From: Vibrio galatheae
GTDB taxonomy: Bacteria; Pseudomonadota; Gammaproteobacteria; Enterobacterales; Vibrionaceae
Length of the DNA: 64,000 bases
Assembly (NCBI RefSeq): GCF_000967545.1
Contig: NZ_JXXV01000028.1
Location: 62,001 to 126,000, forward strand
Reading direction: 5' to 3'
The notes below the pieces were generated by a model that did not search any database, was not told the DNA's origin, and saw only the letters and a program-made list of their open reading frames with translations. Shown one piece after another: positions 35,895-44,525 of the stretch (position 1 is the first letter of the stretch; every line of letters starts with the position of its first letter). A program made the position numbers and the translations under genes.

Positions 35895-37076
35895 TTATTT
35901 GACTGAGCCAGAAAGAAGGCCACGAACTAAGTAACGCTGTAGGGCGAAAAAGACTGCTAGGGGAACGGCTATCGAAACAAATGCCGAAGCGGTCAAAATT
36001 TCCCAGTTGCCACCTCGGGAGCCAAGTAGTTCACGTAAACGCGCAGTCAATACCATGTGTTCTTCGCCTGTGCCTAAGAACACGGTTGCGACAAGTAGAT
36101 CATTCCATACCCATAAGAATTGGAAGATGCCAAACGAGGCGAGGGCAGGGAAAGATAGTGGTAGAACAATGCGCATAAAAATTTCAAAATCCGTTGCGCC
36201 ATCAACTTTGGCCGATTCAATGATCTCTCGCGGTAGGCTCGAAATGTAGTTCCGCAATAGATAGATGGCGAGAGGTAAGCCAAACCCAGTATGGGCCAGC
36301 CAAATACCGAGGTAAGTTTTGGCACCAACCCCAAAGAATGCGCCTATATCGTTGTAGAGCCTGAGCAGTGGGATCAATGACATTTGTAGTGGGACCACGA
36401 GTAAGCCAACAACTAGTGCTATCAAAAGGTTACGCCCCGGCATTTTCATCCATGACAGAGCATAGGCCGCATAAGCAGCAATCAGAATGGGGATGATGGT
36501 TGCGGGTATCGTCACGGTGAGGGAGTTGATAAAGGAGCGACCTATACCTTCGGCGGTGAGGACTTCCTCATAGTTGGCTAGGCCAAACTTAGGTGCGACC
36601 ACTGCAGTGTAGAAAATGCGTTTACCTCTTGAACCTTTGAATGGTTCAAGAGAGGTCATTTTATATTCTCCATTTTCTTCTACCGTGAGTGTGCCACCTC
36701 CGTTCATTTCTGCTACTTCACCTGGCAAGTAACGAGTTGGTTCACGTGAAGAGAAACCAAATGCGCTGATTGTGCTAGGCTTGCCATCCACTAAAAGTTG
36801 TCCACTTAAGACGTAGTTATTACCTTGCTTTACTTGCTTACTTGGATCATCTGTACGCTCGACTAAGTTTTGCTGTGAAGCGGTGAGCGAAGTCCACCAG
36901 CCGGAGAGGGCTAATTGATCTTTATCGCGGAAAGATGAGATGAATAGTCCTGCGGTAGGCAGTGTCCATAGAACGACAATGACCATGACAGAAAAGTGCA
37001 CAAGTAAGGTTAATGGCGAGCGTCTTAGTTTACTGAGGCCAAACTTAGCGTCATTCGCCGCTGTAGTATTCGACAT
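35895..37076 (-). CDS. aglG: ABC sugar permease, AglG/MalG type
   Basis: A 393-residue inner-membrane permease. First helix at about 25-50, a large periplasmic insertion (about 60-170), then the transport domain with the ATPase-contact EAA loop REIIESAKVDGATDFEIFMR. The periplasmic insertion is typical of AglG-type alpha-glucoside permeases and is absent from most MalG proteins. The start codon overlaps the stop of the preceding permease (TAATG) and is preceded by GGAGG, so the pair is translationally coupled. Confidence 0.9.
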   Translation of the reverse strand: MSNTTAANDAKFGLSKLRRSPLTLLVHFSVMVIVVLWTLPTAGLFISSFRDKDQLALSGWWTSLTASQQNLVERTDDPSKQVKQGNNYVLSGQLLVDGKPSTISAFGFSSREPTRYLPGEVAEMNGGGTLTVEENGEYKMTSLEPFKGSRGKRIFYTAVVAPKFGLANYEEVLTAEGIGRSFINSLTVTIPATIIPILIAAYAAYALSWMKMPGRNLLIALVVGLLVVPLQMSLIPLLRLYNDIGAFFGVGAKTYLGIWLAHTGFGLPLAIYLLRNYISSLPREIIESAKVDGATDFEIFMRIVLPLSFPALASFGIFQFLWVWNDLLVATVFLGTGEEHMVLTARLRELLGSRGGNWEILTASAFVSIAVPLAVFFALQRYLVRGLLSGSVK

Positions 37077-38086
37077 TAACGATCCTCCATTTGCGCGCTA
37101 GCTTGGCGCATGTTCCAAACCATAACTGGCACAACCGCAACCATAATAATGACGGCGATGGCAGCACCGCGGCCAAAGTCTCCGCCGCCACGGAACATCC
37201 AGTCGAACATCATGTTTGCCAGAACTTGGGTGCTCCATTGACCGTTGGTCATGGCTAATACGATATCGAACACTTTGAGTACTAGGATGGTGATCGTTGT
37301 CCACACCACCGCGATGGTGCCCCAAATTTGTGGTATCAAGATTTTGAAGAATATCTGCACGCCACTCGCGCCGTCTAAAATGGCGGCCTCAACTGTCTCC
37401 TCCGGAATACCGCGTAGTGCAGCAGAGAGGATTACCATGGCGAATCCGGTTTGGATCCAGATTAAGATCACCATTAAAAAGAAGTTGTTCCAAAATGGAA
37501 TAGTGATCCAAGCTTGAGCCGTTCCGCCAAATGCTTCAACAATGGCATTGAGGATACCAATCTGTTCAGAGCCAGGAGCGCGGTAATCGTAGACAAACTT
37601 CCAGATGATAGATGCACCAATGAACGAGATAGCCATCGGCATAAAAATCAAGCTTTTCGCTATATTGCCCCAACTGACTCTATCGGTGAGTGCGGCGATA
37701 ACTAGACCAAAGAAGGTTGACGCTGCAGGAACAACCAACAACCAGAGTAGGTTGTTGAACAATGATTCGCGAAACTCAGGATCGTTAAATAGCCAAAGGT
37801 AGTTCGACAAGCCAACAAACTGATCTCCATTCCTATCGTGCAAAGAGAGTGCCACAGACTCAAACACAGGATAAACCAAATACAAGCCTAAGAAACTCAG
37901 TGCAGGACCAAGAAACAGCCATGGTCGAATGGAGGCGGCACGGCGTAGGTTACGAGCCATTACCTGATTAGAGACGTTTTTGCTCGGAAAAATTAGGGTT
38001 AGCAGCCAGTTAGTCCCTAGAAAATAGACCACGCAACTTGCGACACCTAACGCCATAATAAATAAAGAAGAGTAAAGCTGTTCCAT
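37076..38086 (-). CDS. aglF: ABC sugar permease, AglF/MalF type
   Basis: A 336-residue permease with membrane segments at about 5-32 and 55-78 and a binding-protein-dependent transport domain with the EAA loop EETVEAAILDGASGVQIFFK. It pairs with the AglG-type protein encoded next. It is separated from the binding-protein gene by a strong hairpin that probably lowers its expression relative to that gene. Confidence 0.9.
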   Translation of the reverse strand: MEQLYSSLFIMALGVASCVVYFLGTNWLLTLIFPSKNVSNQVMARNLRRAASIRPWLFLGPALSFLGLYLVYPVFESVALSLHDRNGDQFVGLSNYLWLFNDPEFRESLFNNLLWLLVVPAASTFFGLVIAALTDRVSWGNIAKSLIFMPMAISFIGASIIWKFVYDYRAPGSEQIGILNAIVEAFGGTAQAWITIPFWNNFFLMVILIWIQTGFAMVILSAALRGIPEETVEAAILDGASGVQIFFKILIPQIWGTIAVVWTTITILVLKVFDIVLAMTNGQWSTQVLANMMFDWMFRGGGDFGRGAAIAVIIMVAVVPVMVWNMRQASAQMEDR

Positions 38087-38131
38087 CGCTATCTGACCTT
38101 AAGCAGCCGAAATGAATATCGAGGTGACAAA

Positions 38132-38158
38132 AAGCCGGTAGCCATATGCTACCGGCTT
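38132..38158 (-). terminator. Intra-operon hairpin after the binding-protein gene
   Basis: 11-bp perfect stem AAGCCGGTAGC / GCTACCGGCTT with a five-base loop and T5 on the minus strand. As in malE-malF, such an element lets the periplasmic protein be made in excess over the membrane parts. Confidence 0.8.
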
Positions 38159-38173
38159 AATAGCCAAACGGGG

Positions 38174-39526
38174 TTATTTCAATGCATCCCACGTGGTTTG
38201 CACATCGTTCGCGACGTCTTGTGCAGATTTACCGCCGCTATAATCGACCATGCCCGTCCAGAAAGCGCCAGCGCCAATTTTACCTGGCATCAGATCGGAA
38301 CCGTCAAAGCGGAACGTAGTAGCTTGCAGCAAAATTTCACCTTGTTTTTTCAAGGTCTCATTACCATAAGCTTCAACATTGGCACCTTTGTGCGGGGTTA
38401 AGAAGCCAGATTGTGCCATCCAAATTTCATGAGCAATCGGAGATTGGAGGAATTCCATAAAGGCACGTGTCGCTGGAGAGTCTTTGGTGATACTCCACAT
38501 AGTACCCGCACCAAGCACTGGTTTACCGAGATCCTTAGACTCATAAGCAGGGAAGTAGAAGAAGTCCGCATCAGCCCCTAGTTCTGTCCCTTCAGGGAAG
38601 AAGCTTGGAATGAAAGAGGCTTGGCGGTGCATGTAACACTTCGCTGGAGATGTAAATAGTCCTTTAGGAGAATCACGGAAATCAGTTGCGGCTACTGCTC
38701 GTGCCCCACCGTCGACATAGGCATCGTTTCTGACAAACCAACCAAACTCCTCAATGGCATTCACAACTTTGGCATCATTGAATTTAAGTTCATTAGTGAC
38801 CCATTTGTCATAATCGGCTGGTGACTGCGTGCGTAGCATCATATCTTCCACCCAGTCAGTCGCTGGCCAGCCAGTTGCTCCGCCAGAACCTAACCCGACA
38901 CACCAAGGCGTTGCGCCATCTTTGACAATTTGCTCGGTCAGAGCTTTCAACTCTTCCATGCTTTGTGGTACTTCATAGCCAGCATCTTCAAAGTTTTCAG
39001 GTACATACCAAACTAACGATTTGAGATCGACCTTATAGAAAAAGCCATATAATGCATCTTTGCCATCTTTACCTGCAAACGTCCCTAGGTCTACCCAAGA
39101 TGAACCAGCGGCATAGTTGTCATTTATCCATTGGGCTGTTTTAGGCTCTAGTGGTGTTAAGAAACCTTTGGATGCAAGATCGGCAGCTAGGCCTGGCTGT
39201 GGGAAAATGGCGATATTTGGTGCGCTACCTGCTTGAACATCGATGGCGATTTGTTGTTCGAAGGAATCTGAACCTGAGTAGTTGACCTTTGCGCCAGTGG
39301 CTTGCTCAAAATAGGCAACAACACTTTCAACTAGCGCTTTATCTTCGGTTAACCAAGGCCCAAAAATAGTCACAGTTTGGCCTGTAAGATCTTGGCTTTT
39401 AAGTGCTTCGTAACTTTGCCAATTGAAGCGAGCATCGTCGCCAGGCGCATACTTTAAGTCGGCAGCAAGGGTAGGAAGGGAGAGTATTGCGACAGCAATC
39501 GTACTAGCAAGTAGGGTGGTTTTCAT
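38174..39526 (-). CDS. aglE: Alpha-glucoside-binding periplasmic protein, AglE type
   Basis: A 450-residue family-1 solute-binding protein with a signal peptide (MKTTLLASTIAVAILSLPTL, cleavage after ALA-type site). It resembles AglE of rhizobial alpha-glucoside systems (FNWQSYEALKSQDLTGQTVT, WLTEDKALVESVVAYFEQ, PWCVGLGSGGATGWPATDW). It is the first gene of the import-phosphorolysis operon, with GGAG before its ATG. The promoter region contains LacI-type operators, thus induction by the transported sugar is likely. Confidence 0.9.
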   Translation of the reverse strand: MKTTLLASTIAVAILSLPTLAADLKYAPGDDARFNWQSYEALKSQDLTGQTVTIFGPWLTEDKALVESVVAYFEQATGAKVNYSGSDSFEQQIAIDVQAGSAPNIAIFPQPGLAADLASKGFLTPLEPKTAQWINDNYAAGSSWVDLGTFAGKDGKDALYGFFYKVDLKSLVWYVPENFEDAGYEVPQSMEELKALTEQIVKDGATPWCVGLGSGGATGWPATDWVEDMMLRTQSPADYDKWVTNELKFNDAKVVNAIEEFGWFVRNDAYVDGGARAVAATDFRDSPKGLFTSPAKCYMHRQASFIPSFFPEGTELGADADFFYFPAYESKDLGKPVLGAGTMWSITKDSPATRAFMEFLQSPIAHEIWMAQSGFLTPHKGANVEAYGNETLKKQGEILLQATTFRFDGSDLMPGKIGAGAFWTGMVDYSGGKSAQDVANDVQTTWDALK

Positions 39527-39621
39527 TGGTTAGACTCCGTGTTCAGATACCTAATTAACGTTTCTTGTTATAAAACCGAGCTGAGTTACCTCATGCGAAT
39601 ACTGCTTCATTCAGGTAATGT

Positions 39622-39635
39622 CTTAATCGATTAAG
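39622..39635. promoter_or_regulatory. LacI-family operator between the agl operon and its regulator
   Basis: CTTAATCGATTAAG, a perfect 14-bp palindrome with the central CG typical of LacI-family operators. It lies 96 bp upstream of the binding-protein start. Confidence 0.8.
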
Positions 39636-39789
39636 TTGTCAGTATATAAAATAGAAGTTGCTATTAAACTTGCTTGTTCTTTGACCTAAAATTGTGCTTT
39701 TTATCATGTTTTAGTGGCTTTCTTGGTGTGAAGTTTGATCGCATTCAAAGTTGATGCACTGAGCGTTTTTACATCAGTATTTATTTTTA

Positions 39790-39803
39790 CTTAATCGTTT
39801 TAG
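39790..39803. promoter_or_regulatory. Second LacI-family operator near the regulator start
   Basis: CTTAATCGTTTTAG matches the perfect operator at 12 of 14 positions and lies 62 bp before the regulator's ATG. Two operators 168 bp apart could allow looping or separate control of the two divergent units. Confidence 0.65.
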
Positions 39804-39864
39804 ACTTTGGGAAAATATTGACTATCTTTGCTTATAGATTCGATGCAATGAACGCTGGGCGACC

Positions 39865-40896
39865 ATGCAAAACAAAAAAACAACACTTAAAACGGTAGCT
39901 CAATACTTGGGCGTTTCAACTGCAACGGTTTCTAATGCGTTTAATCGACCGAATCAGCTGTCTAAAGCGCTGCGAGAAAAAATACTCTCGGAATGTGAAA
40001 ACCTTGGTTACAGTGGGCCGAGTATTACCGCTCGTAGTTTACGCACGGGTAAAACAGGTGTGATTGGTCTGCTATTGGCTGACAATCTTGCGTTTAACTT
40101 TACCGATCCCGTAGCGACAGAGTTCCTCACGGGGATCTCCCAACTGCTCGATCAAGAACACGTCAACATGTTGATGCTGCCTTCTACAATAGAGAACTAC
40201 CAAAATACTCAGGTTGAAACCATCCCTGATAGCTTCATTGTTTACGGTAAACCGATGGATGCTAATGTGATGAATCTGATTACCCGTCAGCGTAAGCCGC
40301 TAGTGACTGTGGACTTTTGTTGGGCAGAGATGCCATCAATTAACGTCGACAATGAGCAGGCGTGCTATGACATTGCTTGTCATGCGATTCGCAGTCCTCA
40401 AGATAAAATTTTGATCCTCGGTTTACGCCTTGAATCAACCAATGCATTAGCATTGGCAAATTTAGACAAACTGTATACAGAGGAAGAGTCAGTTTCGCGC
40501 TGTCGTTTTGAGGGCTACAAGCGAGCGATACGCGATAAAGGAGCTGTGCTAGAGATTGGAAATGTATGGCAGATACATGAGCTTGAGAAAAATGCGCTAA
40601 AGACCATGCTGCGTGGAGCGTTGACCTCGCCACAGCGAGCTGATGTGTTGCTGTGTATGAGTGATAAAATCGCCCTAGCAGCACTAGAGGTGACGCAAGA
40701 GCTCGATTTACGGGTACCGCAAGAGATTCGCATCGTCGGCTTCGATGATATTCCTGCTGCCGAACCCGCTGGGTTAACTACGGTTAGGCAGCCAATAATG
40801 CATAAAGGTCAACTTGCAGCCCAGATGGCTATGGGCCAGATCCCTTATCAAACAATAGTTCTTGATACTGAATTGATACATCGCAGTACCACTTAG
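39865..40896 (+). CDS. LacI-family repressor of the glucoside cluster
   Basis: A 343-residue LacI/GalR protein. Helix-turn-helix at the N-terminus (TTLKTVAQYLGVSTATVSNA, FNRPNQLS) and a sugar-binding core ending in the usual GFDDIPAAEPAGLTTVRQP. It is divergent from the agl operon and 32 bp upstream of the alpha-glucosidase gene, so it probably represses both until the inducing sugar appears. The closest named relatives I recall are AglR-type regulators. Confidence 0.9.
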   Translation: MQNKKTTLKTVAQYLGVSTATVSNAFNRPNQLSKALREKILSECENLGYSGPSITARSLRTGKTGVIGLLLADNLAFNFTDPVATEFLTGISQLLDQEHVNMLMLPSTIENYQNTQVETIPDSFIVYGKPMDANVMNLITRQRKPLVTVDFCWAEMPSINVDNEQACYDIACHAIRSPQDKILILGLRLESTNALALANLDKLYTEEESVSRCRFEGYKRAIRDKGAVLEIGNVWQIHELEKNALKTMLRGALTSPQRADVLLCMSDKIALAALEVTQELDLRVPQEIRIVGFDDIPAAEPAGLTTVRQPIMHKGQLAAQMAMGQIPYQTIVLDTELIHRSTT

Positions 40897-40928
40897 GGTT
40901 TATTTAATACGCTAGAGGAGTAATTATC

Positions 40929-42614
40929 ATGAGCACACAGCAATTAGAGAGGCGCTGGTGGCACAATGCGGTCGTATACCAAATCTATCCGCGTAGTTTC
41001 AACGATACAAATGGCGATGGTATTGGCGATATTCCAGGGATTATCGAAAAGCTTGATTATATCGCTGGACTGGGTGCGAATGTGATTTGGTTGAGCCCTG
41101 TGTATCAATCTCCAATGGATGACAATGGTTATGATATCTCTGACTATCAGAGTATTGCGCCAGAGTTTGGCACCATGGCGGATATGGACTCTTTGATTGA
41201 ACAAGCAGATAAGCGTGGCATCAAAATTGTTATGGATTTGGTGGTTAATCATACCTCTGATCAGCATCCGTGGTTTATTGAATCGAGCAGCTCAACAGAT
41301 AACCCTAAACGCGATTGGTATATCTGGAAAGATCCTAAGTCTGATGGTAGTGAGCCGAATAACTGGGAATCGTTTTTTAAACCCAAAGCTTGGACGCTTG
41401 ATGAACAGACAGATCAGTACTATCTGCACCTGTTTAGTAATAAACAGCCTGATCTTAACTGGGCTAATCCGCAAGTTCGTGAAGCCATCTATGAGATGAT
41501 GCACTTTTGGCTCAAAAAAGGGCTAGGTGGTTTTCGTATGGACGTTATTAACATGATCGGCAAACCATCCGATTTTCCTGACGCTACGATTTTTGATCAG
41601 GGTGTGGCTGGCTGGGAACATTGGTCAAATAACTTACTGGTTCACCAATACTTACGAGAAATGCATGACAAAGTGCTCAAGCATTACGATGTATTAACGG
41701 TGGGGGAAACACCATTTACAACGACGTTAGACGGGCGTTATTACTCACATCCCGCTCGAAACGAAATTAGTATGATCTTTCAGTTCGAGCACGTCAGTAT
41801 TGATCGGGAAGAGCATAATGCGGTGAAGAAACCCTTCGATTTAGTTCAATACAAAGAGATCATGGCGCGTTGGCAGGAAGACTTGTACCAAAAAGGGTGG
41901 AATAGCCTTTACTGGAGCAACCATGATCAACCGCGCACCGTTTCACGTTATGGATGTGATTCTGCCCAGTATAGGCTTGTTAGCGCCAAAATGTTGGGAA
42001 CCGTACTGCATATGATGAGCGGTACTCCCTATGTTTATCAGGGCGAAGAGATAGGCATGACCAACAAATGTTTCAACTCAATCGATGAGTTTAATGACTT
42101 GATGGCCAAGTTCCACTATCAAAAAATGCGAGAGCGCGGTGTCAGTGAGACTGAGGCTATCGCTTTTTTGAATGATTTCTCTCGTGATCATGCACGGGTA
42201 CCAATTCAATGGAACCAGCAAGCAAACGCAGGCTTCACTACTGGGAAACCGTGGCTACCTGTGAATGACAATTATCAAGAAATTAATGCAGAGCAAGCGC
42301 TCAGTGATCCTAACTCAATTTATCATCACTACCGTCAGTTAATCGCGCTTCGTCAAGGTATAGAGTATGGCGATGTTGTTGTTTACGGCGATCATAAACT
42401 GCTTGACCCTGATGATGCAGATGTATACGCCTATATCCGCTCCTATAAAGGCAAGTCATTACTTACTATCGCCAACTTTACCGCCAATGAGTTAGTTAGG
42501 CATTATGATGGGCGACTTAAACAGGTAGTAATAAATAACTACTCAAGTTCCGTAAGCACTCTCGACCGGTTAACATTGCAACCCTACCAAGCTGTTGTTG
42601 TCGAGCTGGTCTAA
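40929..42614 (+). CDS. GH13_31 alpha-glucosidase (oligo-1,6-glucosidase-like)
   Basis: A 561-residue cytoplasmic glycoside hydrolase. Nucleophile Asp205 (GGFRMDVINMI), acid/base Glu260 (TVGETPF) and Asp333 (SNHDQPR). In GH13_31 a Val right after the nucleophile (here Val206) goes with preference for alpha-1,6 and related linkages, while Ala/Thr goes with alpha-1,4. So isomaltose-, palatinose- or sucrose-type substrates are more likely than maltose; this is inference. The gene follows the repressor gene and precedes a terminator. Confidence 0.88.
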   Translation: MSTQQLERRWWHNAVVYQIYPRSFNDTNGDGIGDIPGIIEKLDYIAGLGANVIWLSPVYQSPMDDNGYDISDYQSIAPEFGTMADMDSLIEQADKRGIKIVMDLVVNHTSDQHPWFIESSSSTDNPKRDWYIWKDPKSDGSEPNNWESFFKPKAWTLDEQTDQYYLHLFSNKQPDLNWANPQVREAIYEMMHFWLKKGLGGFRMDVINMIGKPSDFPDATIFDQGVAGWEHWSNNLLVHQYLREMHDKVLKHYDVLTVGETPFTTTLDGRYYSHPARNEISMIFQFEHVSIDREEHNAVKKPFDLVQYKEIMARWQEDLYQKGWNSLYWSNHDQPRTVSRYGCDSAQYRLVSAKMLGTVLHMMSGTPYVYQGEEIGMTNKCFNSIDEFNDLMAKFHYQKMRERGVSETEAIAFLNDFSRDHARVPIQWNQQANAGFTTGKPWLPVNDNYQEINAEQALSDPNSIYHHYRQLIALRQGIEYGDVVVYGDHKLLDPDDADVYAYIRSYKGKSLLTIANFTANELVRHYDGRLKQVVINNYSSSVSTLDRLTLQPYQAVVVELV

Positions 42615-42623
42615 CCAAACATT

Positions 42624-42648
42624 GCCACCGAATCAAGGTGGCTTTTTT
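42624..42648 (+). terminator. Terminator of the alpha-glucosidase unit
   Basis: GCCACC / GGTGGC stem with a seven-base loop and a T run. The last T bases are shared with the parS2 site that follows. Confidence 0.85.
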
Positions 42649-42658
42649 ACACTGTAAA
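42646..42658. promoter_or_regulatory. parS2: parS2 site at a terminator
   Basis: TTTACACTGTAAA, perfect match. Its first bases are the T tract of the preceding terminator. About 24 kb right of the origin. Confidence 0.9.
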
Positions 42659-42820
42659 TAAGTTATTGCAAGGCATCTACTCATGTGAGTTAACATAAAG
42701 CACCACTGAGCAAAATACCCCTACAAAGCGTGCTTTGTATCAAGCTAATCTCTATAAGCAGAATGACTAAAACCGTTTCTATGGTTAACTTTCAGCAAAG
42801 CGAATCAATAGATCAGTACG

Positions 42821-44470
42821 ATGAAAACAGTGTTAATGACCGGCCTGAGCGGAAGTCTTGGACCAAAAGTGTCCAAACAGTTTCAATCACGAGGCTGGAA
42901 TGTACTTGAGTGGAACCACCATCAGGTCTCGCCATCTCAAGAAAACAAATGTAAGGAATTCTGGCACAGTCACCATTTTGATGCGGTGTGTCATATGGCA
43001 ATGGGCAGTGAGGATTGGGCTTCATGGTTGGCACAGCAGTGTTTGCGTGAAAACCTCCCTTATCTGTTTGTTAGCACGGCTATGGTGTTTGACGCTAAGG
43101 TTAATGGACCGTATGGGATTTTTAGTCAACGTAATGCAGTAGACGATTACGGGCAATACAAGATACGCAGTGAAGATGCGATATGGCAGGTGAACCCAAA
43201 TGCAATGATCGCTCGCATTGGTTGGCAAATGCATGATGACAGCAGTGGCAATAATATGCTCGCTCACCTAGAGGCTCAGCATCGAGAAAAAGGGGTCTTA
43301 ACAGCCAGCACACATTGGTATCCGGCTACGTCTCACATGGACGACACAGCGCTAGCGTTTTTACAATTGATTGAGCGCAACGAAGCCGGTCTTTACCATT
43401 TAGACAGCAACGCTCAGGAACGTTGGAGTTTCTATGAACTTGTCTGCGCTTTAAAACTGCATTACGGGAAAGATTGGCAGGTTGTACCCTGTGATGATTA
43501 CCAACACGATCAACGTCTGCAAGATGAACGTATTGGCTTACCTCCGCTCAGCTCACGTTTCAAACGTCCACAACTGCTTTGTTCTGCGGGTATCCTTGGC
43601 AGCAAGTGGGGTAGAACACATGTTCCTCACTATAGAGCGGCTGGTCTTGATGTTGCCGCTATGTGCGCAAAGAACCTGCCGCAATTAGAGCAAGTGTGCG
43701 CAGCAGAAAATATTGTTCGTGCCACTACAGATATCCATGAGTTAAACGATCTAGATGTCGTCACCGTCGCGACTCCAGCAGATCAACACAGCAACTGTAT
43801 TGAAACTCTCTCTAGGCCAAACCTCATTTGCGAAAAGCCTTTGCTTGGGTTGCATGGCGATATACAAGTGTGGGCAAAGTCGAATCAACGCATCTTAGTC
43901 AATTATGCCTTTGCTCAACTAGAGACGGCAAAATGTATCGAGCAATGGTTAGACACGCAGAATACCGCATGTGATGTCATTCTTGATTGCTATGTCAACT
44001 TACCGGGAGATATGTCTGTTCAACAATGGTTTGTCGAGGTTGCCAGCCATCCGTTATCTTGGTTACTGCACTATTTTGGCGAGTTTTCACAAGCAAAGGT
44101 AACTCAATCCGATGATGTGATATCCGTCCAGCTTAGCTGTGGAGTACATCGGTTGAGCATTAATTTAATGCTTAATGGGGAAGAGGGGATCGAATATCAA
44201 TTCAATATTCGCTCTGATTCGACATTGAATTGCAAAGGCTATTACCGAGTCGGTAAAAAGTGGCGTTTTGAGCCAGTAGAGGTTGATGGAAAAGCGATCA
44301 ATCACGGTGAATATACTGAGTCTGACTGCTGGCAAGATGCGAATCGCAGAAGTGTCGCGCTGATGATTGCAATGTTCAACCGCAGCGTCGACTGGGAATT
44401 TGGTTTACGCCAAGGGGCGTTTGATACCCGTAAAGCGATACTTATAGAAAAAGTGTTTGCCCAGTCGTGA
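42821..44470 (+). CDS. Fusion of an RmlD-like reductase and a Gfo/Idh/MocA-type oxidoreductase
   Basis: A 549-residue two-domain protein. Residues 1 to about 250 form an extended-SDR/RmlD-like Rossmann domain (TGLSGSLGPKV; catalytic-type Tyr110-x3-Lys114 in YGQYK). Residues about 251-549 form a Gfo/Idh/MocA-type domain (AGILGSKWGRTHVPHY, VATPADQH, EKP at 338-340). Both halves usually act on nucleotide-bound or free sugars with NAD(P). Having both in one chain is uncommon, and the substrate cannot be named. Vibrio polysaccharide clusters hold such enzymes separately, but no polysaccharide genes are near. It lies just after the glucoside cluster, behind a terminator, so it is probably a separate unit. 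Confidence 0.75.
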   Translation: MKTVLMTGLSGSLGPKVSKQFQSRGWNVLEWNHHQVSPSQENKCKEFWHSHHFDAVCHMAMGSEDWASWLAQQCLRENLPYLFVSTAMVFDAKVNGPYGIFSQRNAVDDYGQYKIRSEDAIWQVNPNAMIARIGWQMHDDSSGNNMLAHLEAQHREKGVLTASTHWYPATSHMDDTALAFLQLIERNEAGLYHLDSNAQERWSFYELVCALKLHYGKDWQVVPCDDYQHDQRLQDERIGLPPLSSRFKRPQLLCSAGILGSKWGRTHVPHYRAAGLDVAAMCAKNLPQLEQVCAAENIVRATTDIHELNDLDVVTVATPADQHSNCIETLSRPNLICEKPLLGLHGDIQVWAKSNQRILVNYAFAQLETAKCIEQWLDTQNTACDVILDCYVNLPGDMSVQQWFVEVASHPLSWLLHYFGEFSQAKVTQSDDVISVQLSCGVHRLSINLMLNGEEGIEYQFNIRSDSTLNCKGYYRVGKKWRFEPVEVDGKAINHGEYTESDCWQDANRRSVALMIAMFNRSVDWEFGLRQGAFDTRKAILIEKVFAQS

Positions 44471-44525
44471 AAGTGATCAACTAAAAGCCATTTTAGAGGT
44501 GCAGGAGCCACATCTAGCTTGCACC

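Noticed and set aside
39727..39745. A CRP-like site in the agl promoter region (TGTGAAGTTTGATCGCA)
   Set aside because: The half-sites are separated by seven rather than six bases and the right half is imperfect.
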